Below, piece by piece: positions 1 to 11,400 of a stretch of DNA of 64,000 nt. This DNA is from Neospora caninum Liverpool (taxonomy: Eukaryota; Apicomplexa; Conoidasida; Eucoccidiorida; Sarcocystidae), in contig NC_018391.1 in NCBI RefSeq assembly GCF_000208865.1, positions 1,798,001 to 1,862,000 on the forward strand, written 5' to 3'. Position numbers and translations under genes: made by a program. The stretch's first letter is position 1. The number at the start of each line of letters is the position of its first letter. The notes beneath the pieces were generated by a model, which had not been told where the DNA came from, made no database searches, and saw only the letters and a list, made by a program, of their open reading frames with translations.

Positions 1-2989
1 TCCGCATCGATGTCCTCGCCGTCTTCTCCTTGAATCGCCTCCGTGGTGAGTTCCCTGTCTCCTGCCTCCCGGTGTCTGTGGCGCAGCTGGTACCGCTGGG
101 CTGTTTGTATCCCCTGCGAACGGCAGGCTGCTCGAGTTTCGCTCACGTCGGGGTTCCGAGCGCCTGCCGCTACACACCCTTCCCCCCCGGAGGGGTGCGC
201 GTTTGGGGCAGCTGCGGATCTCCTCGTGGAGGATCCCCGCGTAGCACGGTGAATCGGCGAAAGAGTCCGAGAGCTAAGTAACTCACTGGAAGAGGTGGAG
301 CAGGGTTCCGCCGCCTTCCTGAAACCGACCAGGACGACGAAGTGTCCTGCAGAGATAATGTCGCAGGATGCCTGACGCGGCCGCGTCTTTCTAACGCACT
401 AAGGATTTACTATCAAGATCTTCTCGCTGGACGTCCGCACAGACTCCAGCGTTTTCTGTTTGGACCGCCACGGGCATTCCCAGCAGAATTTTCTCAGACG
501 CAGGACAAGCCCCCGCCGGGACACTACCAGGCAACGCGCCGGGAACTGGTGGAAACCCGCAGACTGAAAAACTGACCGCGTGGCCGAAACACATACTTTT
601 TCGGGTGTCCTCTGAGCTGGACCGGCGCGCGCATCAGCGCTGGCGAAGCCACGCAGCCGCTCAAGGAAAAACACAGACAAGACTCCGCCCACGGGGAATC
701 CCTCCGGAAGGCCTAAACCGCTGGAGCATCTCAGCACAGTTATACCGGGTAGTCGGCTCGCCGAAACCTTCAAATCTTTCACGGCCGACGGTCACGTTGT
801 GCGTGTCCCCTACGCACAAGCTGGTCGGCTCTCAGGCTCCAAGTCTTGACGAGGAAGAGCACGCGAGAGACTCCGGCGTCTCGAGCACATCCGAGTGGTG
901 ACGCAACGCCCAAATCGCGCAAGACGCCCTACCTTCGTACTCCAGTCTGCCTGCCGCCGCTGCGGCTCGCCGCGCGTGCGCACGCAGCGCGCGCGCTTCC
1001 TGCTTCGACCTGACTTGCCGAGACTTCATCACGGACACATACGCGTCCAAAATCCCTCTGTGCACCAGGCAGATGATCACTCCATCTGCACTGAGAAACT
1101 CGCGCAGCTCCACGGCCGAAAAACTCCTGCAAAGCACACGCAGCGAGCACGCGCGCGCCAGTGGGATGTGCAGGTGCCCAGCCGCTCGGAAACCCCGCGC
1201 GCGATGAAGCCGCCTCTTTCCCTGACGTAGACCGGGCGACCGAGCGCCGACAGCCCTGCAGTCAAAAACAGCTCTCGCAGGGGGCGGGTGGGTTCCCACT
1301 TTTCTCGGTGCACGTGGTCTCAAGAGGCCGTCCTGCGCAGCGACGGTCTGCAACTCGCGACACCAACAGGATGGCATGAGCCCCCAGGCGCGCCGTGTCT
1401 TAGACGGCTCTGCTCACTTTCTGCGCCTCGCCAGGGAAACGGCTTTTTGGCGCCCTGAGTTCCGCCTCCTTCCATCCCCACCCTTCCCTTGAAAATATGT
1501 AAGTCTCTGCGTTTGGCGACGGACTCGAGAGCCCAAAGCCTCACCTGTTCAAGACTGCGCCGCCCGCTTGCCGGACGAGGCTGAACTGCCGCTCGACGCG
1601 CCGCTGCTCTTCAGGCTCTGCCTCTGCGTAGAACGGCTGGACACACAGAGCGAACCTGGTTCGTGACTGTCTCGATCCCCGCGAGGCCGTCAGCCTGCGA
1701 CAGTCTGCGTCGCGCGGCGCTGAGCCGAGAGAGTCGCAGACGCGGCCCCGGGTACCCCTGAATCGGCGGAAAAAAACAGCATGGCCAACTGGTTCCCTTG
1801 CTGCCTGTCTGGACCGTCAGCAACTCTCCAGCGCGAGGCACTCTGCAGACTCTGCACGCCTGTTCACCTTGCGCGAATCCGAGTCGCCCACGCCTACCCG
1901 ATGAGCGTGTGTGGCATTGAAGCCTTCGCACACAGTCGCAAAGAGGCAAGCGGCGCCGAGGCCCATGTGCAGAAAGAGCACGAAAAGGTCGACGGTCCAG
2001 GCACCGTCGTTGAGTCTCTGCCACAGGCGACACATCTCTTCTCGTCGCTGTGCGAGAGTCGCGTCCGAAGGGAGACCAGCGAACTCCGCGGGGATGTCTT
2101 CGTGCGCGGGGTCGCTCAGATCCTGCGTCAGTCGACGAACCTGCCGTTGGGCGGGCAGGTGAGTCCTTTGGCGGGGAACAGGCCGAACTTGCTGCGTCGA
2201 TAGGCGCAACGCAGACGGCCTGTGCGCAGGCTTCTGCGCTGAAGACTCGTGGAAACTGCCCACTTCCTCTGTTTCTGAGAGAGAGTCTGCGCCAGCCCCG
2301 GCACACACGCCCTGGCCTTTCAAGACACCGGCTTTTTCATGGGCGCCAACGGAAGTGCGCTCGGCGTGGAGGACGTTCTTCGGCGTCTCCAGAGACGCGC
2401 TGCATTCCCGGGCTCCAGAGACCCACCCACCCGTCGCCGCAGGCAGCTCGGCTCGTCGAAGGATTCTGATCGCGGAACACACGAGCGGACGCGAAACGGC
2501 ACGGAGGGGCCCAGTGAGCGAGGGGGGTGCCGCCAAGGCCGCTGATGCGCAGGCGAAAAAGAAGCGCTTGCAACAAGCGTCAAAACCTAATCTGGACACG
2601 CCTTTAAAAAGATCGACGTCTGCCTTGGTTGCAAGGGAGTTGAAGAAGCAAACAGCGGATTAAAAGTAAGCCGCGCGCAAGAGTGGTTTGGCAGTCACCG
2701 CCCTTCTCTTTTTCGGGAACCGAGAACAACGCTGAGGGCTTCGTTTTTGCATGCCCCCCTGACAACGTGGCAATCCAAAGCTTACCGCAGAACCATCCTG
2801 ACGCATGCCAATCCGCAGTCGTTGTCATTTTGTTGCCCGATCCACTCGATCTCCAGGCACTTGCCGTCGCGCGGCGCCATTCTTCAGGAGGGAGAGAGCA
2901 CGGCCTGGAGTCCTCACCTCGTCAAATCTTCCGTCCCCGCCAGCCGGCCGTGTTCCTTGCGGGTGGAGCACAGCGACACACAGTACGAC
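1..2989 (-). CDS. GUCD1-like (guanylyl cyclase domain-containing protein 1) family protein, partial
   Basis: Multi-exon minus-strand gene running off the left edge. Best-supported exons: 2140-1898, 1636-1545 and 1255-933, which join in phase through GT-AG sites. A tentative exon lies upstream (2989-2918), and another at 563-411 (or starting slightly upstream). The last 110 bases may hold more coding sequence. The three core exons read in order a tryptophan motif AWTVDL, a short FYAEAEP segment, RVERQF and AGGAVLNR. A longer stretch then ends SFSAVELREFLSADG followed by VIICLVHRGILD. This order (W-T-x-D-L, FY, RV, FS-x-E-L, I-x-LV-x-x-x-L) is the pattern of the GUCD1/PF09778 fold, a papain-like relative despite its name. 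I did not find the N-terminal WDCG cysteine motif; the downstream GH motif is not clear either. The biochemical role of the family is poorly known. An unusual protein keeping only part of the fold is the main alternative. Confidence 0.5.
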
Positions 2990-2999
2990 CTTTGCCTCG

Positions 3000-5448
3000 C
3001 TCGGCCGCGGGGATCTCGAACCGGGCTGTTTTATCGACTACGTGGGGGGAGAGTGCTGCTGCTGCTGGAACCAGTGTCCCGTTTGTTTTTGGCTGGCAAC
3101 ACTCGTCCGCGACGCGTTCGGCGACTCTTGATGGCGTTGGGCGCAGCAACCGCACTGGGGAGGATTGTTCCTTCTTCGATTTTCCCGATGGGGCGCTGCG
3201 GGTCTCTCTCGGGCACGCCTCGCACTCACTGGCTCCCGTAGGCAGATGTCCCGATCAGGGAGAGCGTGGAGACGCGCGGTGGTGTCAACATGTCAAGAAG
3301 TTGACGCAGTTTTCGCACGGCTCTCCGGTAAAGATCCCCCCTTTCTGTCTCGCCAGCTCGGTTCTAGGTGGAGGGGAAACGACGGAGAAAAAAAGTAAGA
3401 CGAGAAAGATGTACGCGAACTGAGACCCGTCATTAGCTGTTGGGACAGAGCGCCGGCTTCGCAAGAGATCGAACCCCCCGACATAGATCGCCTTTCCGGA
3501 GGAAGTGAAGACACGCGGAGGCCCGCGGATACATCATTTTGCCGCCATGGCTGCAGCTAGCCGTCTCGAGACCAGCAGATAACCCTTTTAGACGTTCGAT
3601 GTCCTTTTTTCTCGACGAAAAAGACCGTCCCGTTTTTTCGTCTTGGGTTTCAGATCTTGAAGTTTCTTGTGCCTCCTGTTTAGCGGGGCCGTCCACCCTC
3701 AAAATGGACGAAGGGAAGGAGGTTTTGCCCGATGTTTGTGCTGCGCACATGCAGAGTTGGCTGTGACCGTTCACATGCAGCTGGTGATCTACGGTCACAC
3801 TTGATTGCTAGACGCGAAGACGAAAATTACAACCTTGAAAAGAGCAACTCTTAGGCCTGCGGCTCCTCATCGCCAGTTTTCGGTCCCATATTGAGATGGA
3901 ACGAAAAACACCGCGTCGCACACGTTTTCCCTCGGATGCTCTTCTCGAGTCGTTGCATCTCGACACTCATTTTACAGCCGGCTGTTCCCGAGTGGAACCT
4001 TGCAAACAGCGCGAAAACGCTCAAAGGTGGAATGCTTGGGCATCGCCAAAAGCCAAAGTGCAACTGTGGAACTCAACTCGGCGCACGTCCTCGCTCATGG
4101 GGGTGAGAGCAGAGATTCAAGATCCAAACTTGCACATCGAGGAATCCAACCGAAAAAAGAAGGGGTCCCAAATGCAGTCGTAGCATGCACCGCATCGGGG
4201 CAAACTTCCGTCCCGTCCACCTGTTTTGTAGCACGACGCAGAGAGCTGCTGTAGAAGGAACTGTCGCTGGCGGGCGGCACCTAGACGCCTGGAAATTCCA
4301 CTCGGAAAATCTGTAGGAATCCCTTGCGCTGGAGCCTGCAGAGAGGCAACGGCGCCGGAGTTGAAACGGGTTCTGGAAAGTGCGCCGGACTCGACACAGC
4401 ATCGCTGGAGCGAGGGACTTGGCGCGGAAGTCGCCAGGAAGCGACATCGAATTCCCCTCGAGCGCGCGCCAATAAAGGGCGCATACGTACACGTCGCTAA
4501 GAGTATACGGGACTGTGCACACTTTACAGGCTGCGCGAGAAGGCCCCGCGGCAGGGAATCTGTCGCGGTCTCAAAGAATCACCTCGGCTGGCTGGATCTC
4601 CACTCTCAGTCTTGGCGTGGCCCGATGAAACGCGTGCAGGACGAAAGCGAACAAGCGTTGCCATCATGCGCAAAGGTGTTTCATGAAGATCCTGGGGTCG
4701 GCGTTAGGTGAACGGGAAAAAGTGGAAAAAAAAGCGTTCCAGGAGAGAAACTGCGGGCTCAGTAGAGGAGATAAAATGTGCAGGCGCAATAGCATGGAAC
4801 TAGTCGTTTCCCCCACTGGCCCTTGCGGTTTATCGGTTCCTTTTCCGATGGGGAGCAGCAGCTGCGTCGGTGTGAGCGGAAGCCGTGGCACACAGGAACT
4901 CAGCGCATCCCGACCAAAGAGAGGTTTTCTCTTGCTAGGTCTGTGAAAGATTATCTCTGGAATCTGTGGACTTTCAGACGCGTTGAGAGGTACGACGAAG
5001 CCGCGTAGCTGGTTGTCTGAAGCGAGGGCTGCTTCTGCGTCGCGCTGCACTCGCGCTTCGGAATCTGTGATGTGTAGCCTCGACAGTGGATCTAATGAAG
5101 CGATCGGCTGGGCACAGGTTTCCAGTACAGTGACGCCACTGCCGCCCTTGGACAGATGGTACTCTGTCCAGCGGCTCGCCTAGATCAGTTTCGGCATTTA
5201 AAGCGATTCCGTAGTCGCAGCAACACATTCTCAGGAAACGACGCCAGAGAGGATGAAAAGACAACAGAGCGAAGCCCGCCTACAGCAGAGCACAGCGCAG
5301 GCTTGGTGGATCAGCCAAATCACGACACCCCCGCCGTAAGCGTTTGCACGCTGAATCGGCGACACGATAGAATATCTCTACCAAACAACCTCACGCGGGA
5401 AATCTCTCCGAAGCCCAAGCGCAAAAACCAGTTTGTCGATCCTACAGT
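3000..5448. other. Intergenic stretch, may hold missing 5' exons
   Basis: Lies between the 3' end of prolyl oligopeptidase and the first tentative GUCD1-like exon, both on the minus strand. Open frames on both strands are short or lack recognisable motifs. It should contain the prolyl oligopeptidase 3' untranslated region and perhaps unrecognised 5' exons of the GUCD1-like gene. I saw no RNA gene or repeat here. Confidence 0.4.
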
Positions 5449-8400
5449 TTACTGCTCGTGCCATTGAATGCCCAAAACGTTCGCCAAAAAGCCGTACACA
5501 TCTGCCGCTTCCTCGATTGACTGCACACACAACGCACCACAGCCGCAATTCGTGGCAACGGCTCTTGAAGCAAACGTCTTCCTGGCGTAACTGATTCCCT
5601 GTTCAGTTTCCGTTTTCTCCGCTGATCCTGCCGATTTGCTTGTCGCGACGGGCGGCTTGGAGCAGCCTCACCAGCTCGACGCCGCAACCGTCTGACCGGC
5701 CTCGCTCCCTCACCCCTTCCCGTTACAACCGACACACACACACACAGAGCCGTAGCCGCCAAACCCCGTGGCCACTGTACTGTTTGCATGCTCTGAGCAA
5801 TTTCGAACGCAGAGATTCAACTCTCACGAGAAATCAGCGCTGCCCCTGGTAACCAGCCAACGCCTGCCGCACGTACGCTGGGAAAACAGCGAAATGGAAA
5901 GTTGGCGCAGACTCACCTTCTTCACCGGCTTCCCGGCTCCGTGGCCAGTGTTTGTGTCGACGCGGATCACCAACGGATTCGTTTGCTTCGAAGAGCTACC
6001 GACAGAGTGCTGCGCAAAAATAGGGCCAAGCAGAGCGTGAACATTCACATATATACATATACATATGCATATGTATATATATGTATATGTATATAAATAT
6101 CTAACACAGATAAACACCGAAAGTCGTACGCGTCCGCCCCGACCTACCGCATTCTTTTCGCGCAAACGCCTGGCCCTCGCCCGCTGCCGGCAGTCACAGC
6201 CGTGTCGAGTTCTCTCGGCGCGGGTCCGAAAAACCAGAATAGATGCTGGTATAATACACTATCTCCCCAGTACCTAGAATCACAGAATTCTGTATTTACA
6301 TGTAAATCTAATAGAATCACCGCCCGCAATATCCAGGAAAGACACCCAAGAGGCCTCTGAACCGAGCCGCGAGCCACCAACAGATGCCCCGGCCCAGATC
6401 ATCCACGAAAAAACCACTGAATAACGCGGCAGCCGAAAACGACGGGACCAAGAGCATCTGAGCCGGCTGCCGCTTTCTATGCAGATCGACGTCTCTTTTT
6501 TGTACGCGGTTTCCCGCTCGCGCCCGACAGCTCGAACTTTCCCCGCGGCCGGATCGCAGTGTGTCGCCCGGTCGTGCAGCGCGGCGCTCGACTGCGGAGC
6601 CGGAGGACGCGCTGAGGTCCCAAGAGTTCTCACCTGGAGCTCGGCGATAAACTTGAGCGAGTGAAAGGGGGAAACGCGGTCGTCGTGGTCTCCTGTCAGG
6701 AGAAACACTGCCGGATATTGGTGGCCTTGTCCCTTGCCACGAGCCTTGCCGATGTTGTGGAGAGGCGAAATTCTTGGCGCCGCATCACACAAGAACCGCA
6801 TGCAAAAAATGTGAGGGGACGCAAAGAGAGGGGAACCCTGGCGGATAAGAACCCTCTATCTGCTTCCTTCACAACTCTTACCAGGACCATCGAGTTGTGT
6901 ACTTGCTGAGCTAATGAAGCCGTGTCAACGGAGAGGGGGGAGGGGGTTAAGCAGCGAGGAGTCCCTGGAACCCAACGTCCAGGGAAGACGCCCAAAATGC
7001 GCATGGACATGGACCGTCATCCCCAGAAACTCCGAACCTCTCTTGCTGACGCAACTGTGGCAAGTGCAAAAAAGCTGATTCGAAGGAAAATGGTGTCTGT
7101 GCGTCTCTCAGTCTTTCCACATGACGTACTGGAAAATAGAGCGGAACTCCTCTTCGTTTTCGGGGCTACCGTAGTCACTTGTCCTGAGAACAACGCACCG
7201 ATGTCCAACGGGCGCTTCTGGACGTGACACATCACAGCATCGCCGGCAAGCAGAAACGAAGGGAACCCGCAGCAGCCGCTAGGGACAATCCTGCCCCGCT
7301 CTGAATCGTCTCTGCTCCAATCGACTGCGGAGTACGAAAGTGTGGAGCGTGACAGGAAAACTGGGGATCGACCTGCGAGACAACCAGTGCAAGAAGACGA
7401 CGGCGGCTGGCAGCTGAACAAAACGTACCAGGCATGGCCGATGGTGAATTTGTGAAAGCGTAGAAGATCGAGGACACCAACATGGAGAACCGCGGCTCCG
7501 TAGAGATCCGGTCGTTGATTGATGCATGCGCCCACCAAGAGACCGCCATTGGAACCGCCATGAATGGCCAGCCTAAAAGAACAGTCGTCGAACCCGGCAG
7601 CCGAAGGCGAAACGCTTTACATTCCGAGCTTTACTAAAGCAGAGAGTCAAGTGTGACGCCAGGCGCAGCAGGAACAGCGGCCGTACACGCCTAGCTGCGC
7701 TCGCTCACGACCTCCTGGCGACACGCTGCCCCGCCCAAGCCGACCGAGGCCGTTAACCCCTCCCTCGACTCCGGAGGTTCCACGGTTCCACGCAGGAGCC
7801 GGCGAGGAAAAACTCTCCGCTCGCCATGTGCGCCTGTCCCCGTCTTCTCTGCTCACCGTCGGGGCGAAGTGTACTGCTGGCTAATCAGATATTCTGCGGC
7901 CTGTTGGAAGTCGTCGTAGCTGACCTGAACATCCAGACAAGAGTGCCGCCTTCGGGCAATGACGCGTCTCCGGTCGCGCTAGGCCCACGCACCTTGTGTC
8001 GCTCCCCTCTCCTCACCGGCTGACCCGCCGCTGCTCGTTTCGTCATGTCGGCTTCCAGGGTCAGCACATTCCGTCAGTTGGCGCCAAGGGAGTGACACCC
8101 TGGCCAAGGTGAAGGCAAAGTTCAGACCACGGGACGGGACCCGTTGCGACCTAACCGCATGCCGGCAGTCGCGAGTCGGGCAAAATCCTCACCTGCTTCT
8201 TCGTTTTGATTGCGGCCTCGTACCACGCCTTTCCGTATTCCCCGCCGCCGCGGATATTCGCGACTGCCATGACCATTCCCAGGTTGAGCATTGCAACGAC
8301 CCAAGACGGGGTGAAGGAAGGCGTTATCGAGATGTTGAAGCTGCAAAGGTGTATGGGGACCCAGCAAGGAACATCGCCGTAGAGTTGAAGGGCGTGGTAA

Positions 8401-11400
8401 CTCGTTAAGTCGGCCAAAGCCAAGTGTGGCGCGAGTCTCTCCGTGCTGGTCCCCAAAAAGAAGCTGCAAATGCACGGCAGTTTTTTCGGGCCTCCTCCAC
8501 TTTTTCGCGTCGCTTCGTTTTCACGCACAAGACCAGGCACCATCCAGGGTGAAGGTCACTGTCCAGAGGAGTGTCCTGCGTCGTGAACGAGAAAAGTCCC
8601 CACTGGAAAAAAGTTGGCCAAACCTCTCGGGGTCTCACCCGCCGTAGCCGTAGAGAGCAGTGGGGTTGTTGCCGTCGCGCTTGAGGCCTTTCTTGTGCAT
8701 GATGAACATGGGAATCTTGGTGTCGTCCTTGCTGTCGAAAAACGCCTGGCTGACTTCCAACTGGCTCAGGTCGGCGCCCTCCACCTGCGGAGACAGCCGC
8801 CACACACGCGAAGAAAGCTACAGATCAGCCCGTCGCCTTTTTGCCGCTTTCGCGCCGTCAATTCTCCCCACTGGGCCCCCGTCTTTTTCCCGCCCTCAAC
8901 GAGAATGTGGAGCCTTTTTGCCGCTCAGGAACGGGCTGCTGCCCGAGAGTTGACGCCTCACCCTGGGGCAAGTCGCACCCCGAGAGAAGCTGGGTCCGAA
9001 AGAGCGGGGGGACGCTGACCTTTTCGGAGTTCCCACCGTTCACCGTTCTAGCTAGAAAGCGCAGATTTTGGCAGTCTACACTAACAACACCACACAGCAC
9101 GCGCTTGCACGGGACCCAAGGAATCCGTGTGAGGTCTCATATACTCTGTACAGTCAACGTGAATCGGTCCTGCGCGAGGACTGAAGTCTGTGGACGGCGC
9201 CCCCACTGGAGATCGCGCGGCAAAGCTTCCGACTCCTCGCAGGCCGGCCCTCCCCCCCCAACCGTCCGCCCTCCAGCTGCCTGCTTTCTTGTGTCGTTAG
9301 CGGATGTCTCCACCTTCACAACGTCGCGGCGGCTGCTTCCCGCACCTTGGTCTGTCGATACAGCGTGGGCGTCCAGTCCCCGCTCTTGACAGCGGCGGCG
9401 AAGTCCATCTGGTAGATGTCAGACGGCGTAGTGAAGGACGTGAACGAGAAGAGCATGTGAGGGAACCTGCGTTCACCCGAGATTTGCTTGACGCTTCCGA
9501 GCGGAAGAGGGATCGCACCCAACAGCTGTCCTGTGTGGAGATCGCGGACTTCCAGCTGTGATGTGACGTCCCGAAAGTAGTGCAGGATCAACTTGTTGCC
9601 GTCCACCACGTCGGCGGAGCTCAGCAGGTCGGACGTCTCGTGAACCAGCGTTTTCCAGAAAGTTTCTTCTGCAGAAACAGCGCGCGAACGGCTCGCCGGT
9701 CAGAAACTCGAAGCTATACCAGAGAACTCGCTTTCGCTCAGAGACCGGTGAACAAAGAGAAACAGAACCCCCCCCCCCCCAACCCCGCCCCGCCACGAGA
9801 CCCGGCGCTGCGGGACACACGACGGAATCAAGCGGGATCCAACCACGCCACCAATCTCCCACAGAAGACTTCCTCTCGCCTAAGCAGTATCCGTCTCTTC
9901 CCGCGAAAGAAGCGAAGCATCCAAAGGGGCGACGCACGGGCAAAATCGACGGGGCAACTCACCTGGATGCAAAATATCGAGTTTGACGAGTTTGTACCGC
10001 GGTGCGTCCTTGTTCGTGAGGAACACGAACTCGGTTCCGTCGTTTGTCAGGTATTCGTACCCAGCGTCGAAGTTGGTCACAATTTTCTTCCACTCCAGCT
10101 TGGAAAAGTCGTACGCGTCCCGTGCATTGGGGGTGCGGATCGAGTCCAAGTCGGCAATCCACACTTGGTTTTTCTGCACAGCGCAAGTAACATCCTCAGT
10201 TCCGTCTTCCATCTCGTTTCCTTCCGCATCCTCCGAAACGGGTTCGGCACTTTGCAATCTCCTCCCCTAATCTGCGGTGCGCGCCTCCGAACACGGCGCC
10301 GCCAGCACGTCGAGCCTGCTCGACAGAGTCGTTACGTGTGCGCGTGCCCGGGTCCCCCCAGAAGCGCTTCACGAGAGGGTGCCCGAAACGAGGTTCAGCT
10401 TGGGCTGCGAGGCGACTCGCGGGTGAACTATGAACACCTGACGTGGGCAACAGCTTACGGGGCTGCAACTCTCGGAAATCTCCACGATCAGAAATCGACG
10501 GTCCCACGAGAGTGTAACGTCGGTGAGCCACTTGGGGTGCTCGGGGTGCGAGAGAATCAGAATGTCCTCTTGTTGATCCGTGCCCAGCTTGTGATAGAAC
10601 ACCTGCCGAACGGACAGCGACAGGCAAACAGTGTGTCGGGCCTCTCGCCTGCCAATTCGGCATGCGGCCTGTGTTTCACTCAACGCAGATCTCGGAGGAG
10701 CCGCAGCGGGGGGGCGGCGCTGACACAGATCCCCACGGACCTCGACGCCTCTCGCACGAGACAAAACGGTCGCGGCACTTCTGCGCGCTCGCTACAGAGC
10801 CAAAAGCGTCTCCACATGCTGTCCAGCGACGGAGAGAGGCGCATGCACCGTGTCAAGGTGAGCGCGCTGCCAAGTGGACTCGAAGCCGCGCCGGAAGTAC
10901 ACATCGGACACAGGCTACGGGCTGCACGGAGTGTGGGCAAACCGGTGGGTTGCTCTGCAAAAGGAAACGCCGAGGCCTCTGCCGTGTCAATGCCTTCGTT
11001 TACGTCTGGAGCACTTCTCCGGCAGGCGCGGCAGGACGCCGAACGGAAAGAGCCAGCGACCAAACACTCAGAACACTTGAAGTGCGAACCGCATCACTCG
11101 TCTACGGCTGAACTCCTCCAGGGAGTCCTGGAGGGCCGCACCTTCTGGAACTCGTGCTGAGCGTTCGCTGTGCCGCTGTCTTCTTGGTCTTCATCCGGTA
11201 CGTCGTAGCGGTTGTAGAAGAAGCCTTGGTTGTCAGGCGACCACTCCAAAGACGAGAACCTACACACAGAGGCAGTGCGCAGCTTGACTCACAAAATGAA
11301 GCGCTCCTGTGCACACCGTGGCAGCTGTTGCAGGCATTCCCCGGCGGTGCGGCAGCCGCCTGGAACGCGCAAGCGTCCACAGAGCGCTTTGTGGCGCAAC

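Noticed and set aside
2683..3423. 246-codon plus-strand open frame
   Set aside because: Overlaps the tentative first GUCD1-like exon on the other strand and has no motifs.
9580..11160. 526-codon plus-strand open frame
   Set aside because: It lies antisense to prolyl oligopeptidase exons 5-8, crosses their introns, and has no motif; GC-rich exons commonly leave the opposite strand open.
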